A stretch of DNA of 64,000 bases from Physcia stellaris. Its lineage: Eukaryota > Ascomycota > Lecanoromycetes > Caliciales > Physciaceae. Below are positions 24,301 through 34,476 of this stretch, piece after piece. The notes under the pieces were generated by a model. The model was not told where the DNA came from and searched no databases. It saw only the letters and a list, made by a program, of their open reading frames with translations. Position numbers and translations under genes: made by a program. Where the stretch lies: NCBI GenBank assembly GCA_018902385.1, contig JABSSW010000012.1, positions 496,001-560,000 on the forward strand, read 5' to 3'. The stretch's first letter is position 1; every line of letters begins with the position of its first letter.

Positions 24301-24816
24301 CTCGGGAGCGTTTGATCCCCCTGGGAGTCTCACTCATGATGGGTGAACCATAACCTCGTAGGCTAAGCCCGCCGGCGGTAGGTGATGATTGGCCCATAAT
24401 TGAAGAGAAAGGAAGCCTATTGTTACTCGAGCCTTCTATATCCATATAGTCGTCGACGGACCCTTCTGAGGCTTCGCTAAAGTCTTGTATTTGCTCCTCG
24501 CCGTCATCATCCTCATTCGTCTCCTCATCATCTGAAGGCAGGGGCGCCACAGGCGAGGAGAACAAGGCTTTTTAGGATTAAGACGCAGGTTGTTTTGGAA
24601 TTGTTGTGATGGATGCGAACTAGCAAGGAACGATGAAGAGGGAGGAGGCCCTGCTGGAGTGAATGAGACGGTGGAAGAAGGCGGGGGACCGGCGGGCGTG
24701 GTGGAATTATTATATTTGAAGCTTCCCAGGTTTGACGCATGTCCATGGGGCGTTCGTGTTCGAGAATCTGGGGTAGAAGGAGGGCTGGATGAGTATGGCA
24801 CTGCGAAGCCCGACAT
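21375..24816 (-). CDS. nup85: nucleoporin NUP85 (Nup84/Y-complex), apparent frame break near N-terminus
   Basis: This is a scaffold subunit of the Y-shaped complex of the nuclear pore. Exons in the reading direction are 24816-22457, 22405-21904 and 21814-21375, about 1,100 aa. The start is the ATG of MSGFAVPYSSSPPSTPDSR, which precedes two PAGPPPSS repeats typical of fungal NUP85 N-termini. An acidic Asp/Glu stretch follows, then a long helical alpha-solenoid (for example SKEAYLRRLSHAFEKV). The C-terminal part includes RYADSVAESTEQYGVALIYY and ends AKSWIGNP. The first ~83 codons and the rest lie in different frames. They meet at an A5 run (T5 on plus at 24569-24573); one more A would join them. 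A 74-nt intron with a poor GTGGCG donor could also restore frame but would remove the acidic stretch. A sequencing or assembly error is the simplest explanation. The gene is head-to-head with tinC. Confidence 0.85.
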
Positions 24817-25122
24817 GGCGAAGGGGGACAATCTGTGCCTAGTAAGACTTTAGCAAGCCTCTCGGATGAATTCTCATTGAGACACTGAGATCCTAAAACT
24901 TGAGGTTAGGTTGGCTCAAGCTCTGGGGGAGTTTTGGTGAAGGCCATAAGGTACCTAGGACCAACGAAGTATTTCTGAGTTCCACGCTATGGGCGACGCG
25001 CCTTGATGCCAAGAGTCTGACGAGCGGATAAAACAAGCGCCGATCCGGCGATTTGTTTACGACTCGCAAGCACATTGTTGAACGATTTCTATCGTTTGCG
25101 CCGGCATCGATAAAGAGCTGCA
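24817..25122. promoter_or_regulatory. bidirectional promoter NUP85 / tinC
   Basis: Only 306 bp separate the two divergent start codons, so both promoters and leaders must share it. Pairing of a nuclear-pore gene with a mitosis-linked gene suggests possible co-expression, which is inference. No defined element was identified. Confidence 0.6.
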
Positions 25123-26905
25123 ATGGAGTCTAGGAACTTGCAAACAGCGTCTACGTACATCAACAACTTACTTCTATCACGCGGTCTACTCCGAAATGGC
25201 GTGCCTATCGATTTCGCAGACCCTGCGAGAAAGGAGGGAGGTGTCGATGCGACGATGTCAAAAGTTTTGAATCTCGTACACGATCTCATATTGAGGCGCG
25301 ATGTGAGTTCAGTGTGATATGTTTGGTATAAAGTGACCATCCCGAGAGCTGACATAGAGTAGCGCGAAGCCGACACTCTTTCCACTCTTTCCCAAAATCT
25401 ACAAACAGTGCGAGCATCGTCCTTCCAGCAAAATCAAATAATTGCCCGCCTCGAAAGTCGCAACGCAGATCTAGATAGACAGCTTGCGCTTTCAAACGCA
25501 CAGGAGAAGAATGCACGCGCCACGCTGCGGTCAGCAGAAACAAGAATAAGAGCGCTTCGGGAAGAGATGACCCGGCTGAAGGGAACAGTTGCACAAATTA
25601 GAGGCCAATGTGCTAACGATATTCGGCGGCGCGATGGGGAGATATCGAGGTTAAAACGTCACCTCGAGGGCAGACGAGGTCGTGAAGGTAATGGAGGGCA
25701 GGTGGGAGTAGTGGTCATCAATCCAGGTCCTCCTCGGTCGCAGCAACAATCTAGTGTAGCTTCGGACGGCTGCATCGATGTGGCGAGTCCTGATTACTCA
25801 CTGAAGCAGGAGACGACTGAGTTTCTCACACAGCTAAGCCAAGGATTAAGCGATGAGAATGATGCTCTGATCGGGCTCGTCCGGAGTACCCTGGCGACAT
25901 TGAGAAGTCTGCAAGGGTTACCATTGGAATGTGGAAATGGCCCAGAAGGGAGCCTCCATGACGGCCGAGCAGACCATATGACAACTAAAATGACGGCTCC
26001 GCCATCATACGAAGAGCTGGCGAGTGACACGGACGAAGTTCTGGAACACCTACGAGGACTATTAACCAATCCATCGTTTGTGCCGCTTGAGGAAGTAGAA
26101 ATCAGGGAAGATGAAATTATCAGATTAAGAGAAGGATGGGAGAAGATGGCCAACCGTTGGAAAGAAGCTGTAGCAATGATGGACAGCTGGAGAAAGAGGA
26201 TGGTCGACACCGGTGACACAATAAACCTCGATGACCTGACCAAGGGCATGGATCTCGCAGCAGAGATACCTGCAGCCTCTGAACTGGAGCGGCATGATGT
26301 CCAGGCAGAGGAGGAGCTCAGTCATTTGATTGACGAGAAGCAAGAAGTTGTTCTGGATTCGCCAGGAGCACCGTCACCAGTCAACGATAAAGATATGGCG
26401 GAATTGGCAGCAGAGATCTCGTCAAAGAATAATGTCCTCAGGGATAGAAGCGGCAACGCGAGATCTCTGTTCCCTCCCCGCAAGGTGTCATTTCCGGGTA
26501 TCCCAGAGGAAAATAAGGCGACCAAAAACATCGGAGAATTCAATGATCTGTTGAGCTTTTCGAGCATCAGCCCAGACTCAAGCCTCAACCCGAATTCAAG
26601 CCCAGTTCAGCGCCGATCACAGCCACCCATGCAGGTAAGCCGAGTCCCGGGAAGGAATCATGTGAGAGAATTGGTACCTGTGGCTGTATTTACATTGCTG
26701 ATCAATGGACTAGGCATCGTCCCCGCTACGTACCGTACAGCAGAAGCTAGACGCAGCACAAGCCGAAGCGGAAATCACCCGTACGAATGAAGAGAGGAAA
26801 GGCAAGAAGAATGCTGCAAAGGCAGTTAACAACAGACTCAAAGGAAGCAGGCGTAGAAGCACGCTGAGTCCCGAGGAGCTAGAAAACCTCATAGGAGGTA
26901 TTTGA
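25123..26905 (+). CDS. tinC: TinC-like NIMA-interacting protein (afadin/alpha-actinin-binding domain)
   Basis: Exons 25123-25302, 25363-26634 and 26714-26905 give 547 aa. The N-terminus (NLQTASTYINNLLLSRGLL, then PIDFADP) and the following coiled coil (IIARLESRNADLDRQLALS, RIRALREEMTRLKGTV) match the ADIP/SSX2IP-type domain of the fungal protein annotated as NIMA-interactive TinC. In Aspergillus nidulans TinC binds the mitotic kinase NIMA and affects mitosis. The vertebrate relative acts at centrosomes and junctions. The C-terminus is a basic segment ending RRRSTLSPEELENL, also characteristic of the family. Both introns are phase 0 with good signals (GTGAGT and GTAAGC donors). The assignment rests on remembered similarity over the N- and C-termini. 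Confidence 0.8.
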
Positions 26906-28050
26906 ATGACCAGTCGGTTACTTTCACCATTGTGTCCCGTGGGAGAATATTCCAGGTTTCACCCTCGATTTCTCGCGCTTTGAGAGTCTCCTGATATTCG
27001 CCACCGATCTGAACCAAGAGTGGCCGAGAACAAGTCGCTTCGGCTGCTGACTGCATTGCATGTTGCATTGCCCGAGCCCTCGGGTCTCCCTACAAGGCGT
27101 GGTCGCATGGATCGTGCGACAGCGTGGGAATAATCGTCGGAAGGATTCAGTGGCAATCCCGCCCTTTCGCTTCGGGGTCTTCGGCAGATCGTAGCGATTA
27201 TGAAAACTCTGTGCGTTTCGTTTGGATATGGGTCATTGCGAGGGAAACTGCAGGTTTTGTGTGCAAACAGATGAAACGATTGTAACTAGGTAATGCCCAT
27301 GAATTCTTTGACGTAGCCACTAACATCCACTGCTGCCTCGGTCCTCATCATTCCGTTCTCCTTCGACGTTTCCAGAACGCTGTTGCTGCCTGCAGCTCTA
27401 CCACAAAGAGGACGACTGCCTTCAAGGCTATAGTATACAGATCCACATCCACGCAGTGGATTGCGGCATGAGATAGCTGAGTGACCTGCACCTTAGTTCA
27501 TCTGACTTAAATTCCAAAACGCCAACATAATGCGACAAAACGCCCGCCACCAAATTGCCCAATCGCTCCGCCGGCACTTCTCAGCATACCATGCTTCTCG
27601 ACCGGCGCTCGCCTCCCAACCCCCAATCCCTCCCCAATCGTGCTGTTGCCGTTGAATCGTTCGATACGTGTCCGCCCATAGCGGCTTTTGGATAAGGGAA
27701 GTGCTGGTGGAAGAGTCGCTTTGAGTCGTGATACTTGTGTGAAATGTACAATGCCGTGAGGCTGCTGCTCTGCAGGCTCTTGAGTACGCCGTGGGGGTAT
27801 AATATCTCGCGTCGGAGATTGTCGTTCAAAGGGACATTTTCCTCCAACAAATGAGTAAAGTAAACGGATAACAGTAGGAAAGCCGTATTCAGAGATTCGT
27901 CATGTCTAGGGCAAGGCGACCGGCGCCCCTGCCGCACTGGCCGAAACCCTCAAAGCAAATTGCCATCGTCGTTCCCCGTCCCCAGACTGACTGGAGACTC
28001 CACTGTTCCCGATCCTGTACGCTCTCCAAGCTGCTCTTGAATTTCCGTCA
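26906..28050. other. spacer tinC to small Cys-rich gene
   Basis: 1.1 kb without a convincing complete gene. A short frame at 27530-27655 looks like a mitochondrial presequence and is listed separately. GC-rich short frames around 27900-28100 on both strands have no recognisable product. Confidence 0.5.
27530..27655 (+). other. possible orphan mitochondrial presequence (exon fragment)
   Basis: A 41-codon frame begins MRQNARHQIAQSLRRHFSAY and continues with Ser/Ala/Pro. It has no acidic residue, many Arg and an amphipathic arrangement typical of matrix-targeting presequences (Arg-Arg-His-Phe-Ser-x-Tyr). No downstream exon could be joined with confidence. A frame near 27925-27965 reading ATGAPAALAETLK is a possible continuation but is unsupported. 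It could be exon 1 of an unrecognised gene, a decayed gene, or chance. Confidence 0.25.
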
Positions 28051-28299
28051 TCACCGACGAAAACCCCCTGACCGTGGTCGACTGCTGCTCCCACTCCCGT
28101 AGCCAGAATCCGGGTAGTTGTATTGCTGTGATGAGGTATATGGCTTTGCTAGTGAGTGCCTAGAGCACTTGTAGCCGACCGAGACCTCTTTGACAACGAT
28201 CCTATGACCCCGCTGGTTGTAGGATGAACATGGATCGGTTGCGTGCCTGTAATAGATGCAGCGACACGCCGCGTAGCGTTCGACGACCTGAATACACAT
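28051..28299 (-). CDS. small Cys-rich protein (MCIQVVERY type)
   Basis: A single-exon frame of 82 aa. It starts MCIQVVERYAACRCIYYRH, with Cys at 2, 12, 14, 24 and 45, then RGHRIVVKEVSVGYKC and a Ser/Gly/Arg-rich tail. As I remember, very similar short proteins of unknown role occur across Pezizomycotina, and the conserved start supports this ATG rather than the in-frame upstream Met. No signal peptide or membrane segment is evident. The Met-Cys start and Cys/His content recall the small proteins at 38-42.6 kb in this window, but the spacing differs (C-x9-C-x-C) and homology to them is not established. The function is unknown. Confidence 0.65.
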   Translation of the reverse strand: MCIQVVERYAACRCIYYRHATDPCSSYNQRGHRIVVKEVSVGYKCSRHSLAKPYTSSQQYNYPDSGYGSGSSSRPRSGGFRR

Positions 28300-30913
28300 T
28301 GTGACGGCAGAAGTGGACTTGGTACTCTTTGGAATTCGGATAATATTTGAAAGGCGACAATATTGATCAAATGTTCTTTGATGTTTTTCAATGAGTGCTG
28401 AGATGTACAAGACAATAACGAGAGACGTGACAAAAGGAAACAATTACTAGACGGGAGCCTGCGATGGCACACTGAGGATGACACAGAGGAAAGAAGCACG
28501 TGGCTAGGATAGGGATATATATCTCTGACTCAATGCCCGCAGCGTGCCAGAGGACTTGCACTAAACAGGCATTATCTAAGGAACAGGGCGCATCAGGCAT
28601 CGAACAGCAGGCATCATCCTCTAAACAAAGAAAGTTACTCATCTATTCCCATAAACACGAGGGGACTGCACGAAGCGGAGTAAAGTGCTAGGAAATGATG
28701 CATTCGAGAAGAGATGAGAGTAGCTTAGGACGAATATGGTCATAACCGAGGATGTCGAGCACGATGAAGTTTAGGGGTGTTAGGAAGCGTCCCAGTGATT
28801 CGGTATTCAGCCACTCAGCTCCTGCAAGAGCTGTCAGACTTCAATCAGCTGCGGGAATGGCTCACAGGATCCACGATGTAAAAGCCATGGCTCCGGACCT
28901 TAAAGTTGAAACAGCATTGTGCCATTGGCTGTTTCTCCCACGACGGATGCATGAAGGATGCAGATGTAGGGCGACTGGTCGGTCCCACCTCTCCCATGCC
29001 AGCCTTTGTTCGGTGCTGAACCTAGAAGCCAGATAAGGTGCATGCGAAGGATGGGTTTTTTTCTCCTAGGCGCAGCAGGATCCTCAGGAGTAACAAGGTC
29101 AGTGCAGTGCTAATGGATTTGAGTATGATCAGAATAGCACCATGTTGGGGTAGTAGCTTCCGAACCTGCCTGAGGAGTTGACGGGGTAGGAGGAGAGTTC
29201 GAAAGACGGAGGCGCAGTGGTAACAGTCATCCGCTAGCGGCTTACCCAATAAAGCCTAGTCGTGCGATGACAAGGCGAGATTAGATGGTAAGTATCATAC
29301 TGTAGTGTCGCTCAACGACACTGTATTGCGTTCAACTCATCAGCGTTCGTTAGAGTCAGGCGTTCAGAAAGGTTCGCAAGTACTGAATGGAGTTCGCCGA
29401 TACTGATCAGCCATGCCATAAAGATTACACATGTCCCACGGTCAAAGCCGAGAGAGTCATCCCATGGCCCTTCGTGCAGGCTACCATACCGCGATAGAGG
29501 GTAGACCGATCTTGTCGGATGCTCTCTTTGGACACTGCTCCCCTCTCCAGGACGATGTCAGCCTGCAGGACTGCAGCCTGACATCGTACTAAACAAGCAA
29601 CGAATAGAGTACGTTGAGAAAGGAGAAAACGCCTTACGAGGGCGCTAAGTCCAAGCGCGAGATCAATCCATGATCGTCACAGCCAGCCGCACTCACCAAA
29701 AATAATACCTCGCTTGTGTAAAAGCTCCCCTGCTCTTCCTTCGGAATCCCTCGCCATCAGATACAATCTATCGTCGGAATTTGCACAAAGCTGCCACTTG
29801 GTGTAGACATGTGACTCACTCCATCTGCTTTCTAGGAGGCAGGGAATTTACCAGCAGATTGACAAAATCCCTCAGCACGAATACACAGCCGCAAAATCGC
29901 TTTCTTGAGACAAGAGACCGTGCTGACAGTACTACTATGGAGCAATCGCCAAAGCTAATTCAAATGAGCAACTGTCTTCATTGAGGTAATCGGCCAGGTA
30001 TGGCCCAGTTGCGCTATCATTCGAAGACTTTTGGCCTAGGTGGCTTGTCATAAGAGTGAGGTTGCGTTGATAAGACGCATCTCTCTATTCGGAAACAAAG
30101 CATACGATTGTGGGATGAATTACCCCCTTGCGATGTAGTCTCGTCTCAGGTGCCTTCCGCCGTCCTCTTCAGTGACAGATTATACCACCTAGTGCCTGGC
30201 CATTGGATAGTCTAGGGAAAAAGACCTCCAATCGTCGCACTGAACGCTGACTCCCTATCCAAGAGCAGTCCGCTGTACAGTAAAGTAACTGTGTGGTCTC
30301 CTTTGGGTGGAAGAAGTAAAGGTAAGCCAGGGGACATTAGTAGTAACACTCCGTACATGTAGTCATATATCAGATACTGGTAGAAGCGTCAGAAAAACAC
30401 ATTCTGCTCGTGAGTGATTATCAGACTCCCCCAGCTCCTGACGATACCATCACCGTGCTAAAGCTCTGGCCATCAATGGGCAGGATGATGTGACAGAATG
30501 ACGGGCTCAGTGAGTGATCATCGACGTTGCCGGTACCTTTTGCAAGAATCTAAGTCCGAACAGAGGATATACTACCAGTGTGATAATCGAAGAGTGAATT
30601 AACTATCAGTACGCCTATTATCGATGAAGAGCAATAAATGGTCATTCAATGAGTCTTTTGAGATGTGACCGAGGGGACCTCTGGTGTCTACGAGATAGGG
30701 TTCGGGTTATGTCACTGACGATTTTGCCAAGCGGTTATCTCATTGGTCAGCGCTTGTAAGCAGATTTTGTTGTCACTTCTGATATTTTGCCTAATTCTAT
30801 CTGCACCTGCCTCTGAGGCCGTTCGCCATCTTTGCATTTTCATACTCCCACCACGTCCAAACTCTTTCTAACACAATACATACCTGTACACAGACGACTT
30901 AAGATCAGCAACA
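28300..30913. other. 2.6-kb gene-poor spacer upstream of Ran
   Basis: Only short open frames occur on either strand, with no domain, splice-linked series or tRNA/rRNA signature. The last few hundred bases must contain the Ran promoter and leader. No repeat family was recognised. Confidence 0.5.
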
Positions 30914-31906
30914 ATGGCAGAAGCCGCTGGTGGTCAAGCTACCCCAAGCTTCAAGCTTGTACTCGTCGGTGATGGTGGAACAGGAAAGGTGCGTTTTCTT
31001 GACACTGACTCCTTTCGCTCGCCCTCACTTCTATATGCTGTCTGGCGATGCTGGTAAAGCCGAGCATTATAGTACTACCCGTCTTATACAATACCTCTTG
31101 CTTTAGCTCAATAGGCCCGTCCTATTCTGCCTCATTAGAAGCTAACATATCGAATTGCAGACCACCTTCGTGAAGCGACATTTGACGGGCGAGTTCGAAA
31201 AAAAATACATTGCTACGTTAGGCGTTGAAGTTCATCCACTCGCCTTTACGACCGTGCGGCCCCGGAGCTCTGTTGCCACACCCTATCATACTAACCATTC
31301 ATACAGAACTACGGCCAAATTCAATTCGATGTTTGGGACACTGCCGGCCAAGAGAAATTCGGCGGTCTGAGAGACGGTTATTACATCAATGGCCAATGCG
31401 GTATCATCATGTTCGATGTCACTTCTCGCATTACCTACAAGAACGTTCCCAATTGGCACCGTAAGCTACCCAGCCTTTGTCTGCGCCTGTTTTTCTCTTA
31501 ATGTCCCTACAGGCGATCTAGTCCGCGTATGCGAGCAAGTCCCGATTGTCCTTACTGGCAACAAGGTCGACGTGAAAGAACGTAAAGTCAAGGCCAAGAC
31601 GATTACCTTCCACCGAAAGAAGAACCTCCAATACTACGACATCTCCGCCAAGTCCAATTACAATTTCGAGAAGCCATTCTTATGGCTGGCCAGGAAACTT
31701 GTCGGGAATCCTGCTTTGGTAAGATGTTTATACGCTTCGCCTGAGAAGCGAGGTACTGACGCGTATGTTCACAGGATTTTGTTGCCGGTTTGGCCTTGGA
31801 ACCTCCTACCGTGCAGGTTGACGAGGCGCTGCTCAAACAGTATGACGAAGAAATGCAAGCTGCAGCGAACGCCCCTCTCCCGGATGAAGATGATCCAGAC
31901 TTGTAA
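30914..31906 (+). CDS. gsp1: Ran GTPase (Gsp1), nuclear transport
   Basis: Ran drives nucleocytoplasmic transport and spindle assembly by cycling between RCC1-loaded and RanGAP-hydrolysed states. Exons 30914-30988, 31161-31253, 31307-31460, 31513-31718 and 31775-31906 give 219 aa. The P-loop GDGGTGKTT begins at about residue 19 and is cut by intron 1. Other motifs are switch II ([19 protein letters not shown]), NKVD for guanine recognition, [16 protein letters not shown], and the acidic C-terminus DEDDPDL that regulates RanBP1 binding. Compared with the nearly invariant family, HPLAFTT replaces HPLGFTT and [14 protein letters not shown] replaces CENIPIVLCGNKVD. The C-terminal third is also diverged. 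The catalytic residues are intact, so it should be functional. Confidence 0.96.
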
Positions 31907-32689
31907 AAAGATACATGACCTAGAAATGAGATAGGGTTCAGGATGACTTCCGTGGGAGAAATAGTGCGGAGCGGAAGAGTGGGCGGGTGAAAAGAATGCA
32001 TAAAGCACCTCAGCATGTTCATCCCATTTCCCCCTTAGCTTAGACAACTGCTAGACCTCTGGTGTGGAATGTTTATGTCCAGCACGCATGCTAAAGCGAT
32101 AGGTAGAATATCATGAAGATCCCAAAAGAGATCGTCTGACATCCAAATGTTCTGGAAAGGGCCTTTACAGCGCCATTGCCGTCGCCGTTGGCTCCTCGAA
32201 GCTGCTATTAGAGCCTGACCCTCAACCTAAAAACTCTCTTATATCGTAGCTATTCCACATTTCATATTATGCGCAAATCTGATCATCCAATAGAGCTCTG
32301 TTTCCTGGGCTTAATCTGACTTCGAACATTATCTTACCGCTAATATTCCTGCCCACCACACCATCAATCTACGGAAAATCGGGAACACTCAGACCTTCGT
32401 CGATTTTCTCGGCTGCACATTACCGTTCCACAGCCCTAATTGAGGTGTGAGTTCCGGCTGCGGGACAGACGATACTGCTGCAATAGAGGGTTCCTTTATT
32501 TCACAGAAAACTAAGCAATCGATACTTTCCCCTCCTACTTTTTCTTCCAACCCCTCGGCTCTCACAAAGCACCATCGTCGATCAAAACCGAAGATCCAAA
32601 GGTGTGTGACAACTGTTTATCTCAATGATTCCGAGCTCTGAGAGCATACTGATCTCACGCAACAGTTAGGCTGCCACTCACCGGTTACA
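31907..32689. other. spacer Ran / internal-ubiquitin gene
   Basis: 783 bp in tandem orientation. A plausible leader intron (GTGTGT near 32600 to CAACAG near 32664) precedes the next start codon. The open frame just before it (from about 32447) could be 5' UTR or an extra N-terminal exon. Nothing else was recognised. Confidence 0.45.
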
Positions 32690-34187
32690 ATGACATTTAC
32701 GTCCTTACAATGCAATCTTCACCACTCTCACAAGGCAAGAAAAGCCAAGGACATCATCCGTCTAGAGGACACTTACAGCCAGCTTGACATCTCATTCCAG
32801 CGTACTATCCGGGTGCCAGATGGCCAAGACAGCTCTGAGCTACCACCAAGCATGGGAACTTTCCCTCTCTACCCTGTTTCTTCCTATGGAAAACAGCTCC
32901 CTGAGGCCATGGCAGCCAAAGGCGGAGTCTTTTTGCCCATGTACCGTAAGTCAAGGGCCTGAAACTCACTACCGAGCAACTTCTGATACCAAACTTTCCC
33001 CAGAGAGCGAAGCTATGTGGATCCGGTTCAAGTCCTCCAATAAATTCGCCATCAAGATCTACGTCGGTGGGGTCAATGCAGTCTCCGGAGAGCCATTAAT
33101 TGAGAACGCAGCAACCATATTTCGTCGCCAAAAGCTGAAAGCCGAAGGGAAGTCGATTCAGGATTATGTCGTGACACCCCAACAGCTCTGGCTCGATGGG
33201 ATAGCAATGACGCCAGGTGTTGTGCGTCAATTCGTCGCTATGCCACTGAATTCAGGATATAGTGTCGAGGCTCAAGTTACGGGACAAGATCTGGTTGGTG
33301 GTCTACAGTTCGTTATTACGCCAAAGTATCACACATATCTTGATGTGAAGGAGATCAAAATATTCATCAAAACCCTTACTGGCAAAACCTTCTGGCTGGT
33401 GGTACCCGAAACAATGACTATCGATGAAGTCAAAGTCAAGATCGAGGACCGAGAAGGTATACCTCCAGATCAGCAGAGGCTCACCTACAACGGTAAAGAG
33501 CTCGAGGACGGTGAGTTACAATATCTACGCCGATTGAATGCGAGTTCTCACTACTCTTCAGGCGGAACCCTAGACGATTACTTAATCAATGATGTAGGTG
33601 ACCAGTGGTACGTGTATTTGGCGCTTAAAACCATATTAACGATTTTGTCGCAGGGTACAATCCTCTACCTCATTCTGCGCCTTCGAGGAGGTGGCTTTGG
33701 GCCTGCACCCGATCAAAGTCAATTCCAGATGGGTATAGCAGCTGGGGGCTTCATCAAACAGTGCATACTAGAAGATCGTTATCCCGCTGATAGATGGAAT
33801 CGTGAGGGTACTGTTCACATTAATGTACAAATTCTCAACTCCCAGGTCTTTCGCTCGGTCACCGGTCTGGCCCCTCCGATGTCTCCCATCAGCGCGAAAA
33901 CATATTCCGACCTTGGTTTACCTTTCTATAAGATCTGGGAGGAGAACTCTACCGTCGAGGGAGGCTTGCTTGGGGTGAAGTCCGTTAAGACTATTAACGA
34001 TACCAAAAAAGCCAAAGATAAAAATGATTCTTCGGGCTCGGTAAAAGCCAAGGAAGGGGACGGGGAGGAAACGGTTGCCACAAATCAGCCTCTGGTATTG
34101 CTCGAGCCAGATGGGAGTCCGATACGTTTCCGACCTGTGTCAGAGCTCGAAAATGAGCTTGCTAACACAAGGGTCATGCAATTCTAG
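32690..34187 (+). CDS. fungal protein with internal ubiquitin domain
   Basis: Exons 32690-32945, 33004-33510, 33562-33593 and 33654-34187 give 442 aa. An N-terminal domain of about 200 residues ([48 protein letters not shown]) recalls a conserved fungal module often found before ubiquitin-like domains. A full ubiquitin fold follows from [12 protein letters not shown] through [20 protein letters not shown] to [11 protein letters not shown] further ~150 residues contain [19 protein letters not shown] and LPFYKIWEE. The positions equivalent to Lys6, 11, 27, 29 and 48 are kept, Lys33 is Arg, and Lys63 is changed. The di-Gly is followed by another Gly, not by a stop. The N-terminus may extend upstream through another exon. 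The biological role is unknown. Ubiquitin-like signalling or scaffolding is an inference. Confidence 0.8.
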
Positions 34188-34476
34188 CAAACTGGTGCGG
34201 TCGACACCAGCGTGCTCAATGCATCCTTAGACCATCACAGATTTACATAGTTATCTTAGAATACAAGAGATCGCTCAAATGTGCCCAGGACCTCGACAAA
34301 GATCATCTCGATTGAACATACCGATGTAGACTGTCACACACTGCTGTGCACTGTGTCATGTGAGGATAATCTGCTAAACCCTAGCCCTGATCGTGATGCC
34401 TGCCTACTTACATGTAGCATCTGTCCTATCACGTTCAATCCAACTTCATTATCCTCTTCACTCAGATTCAATCTTC

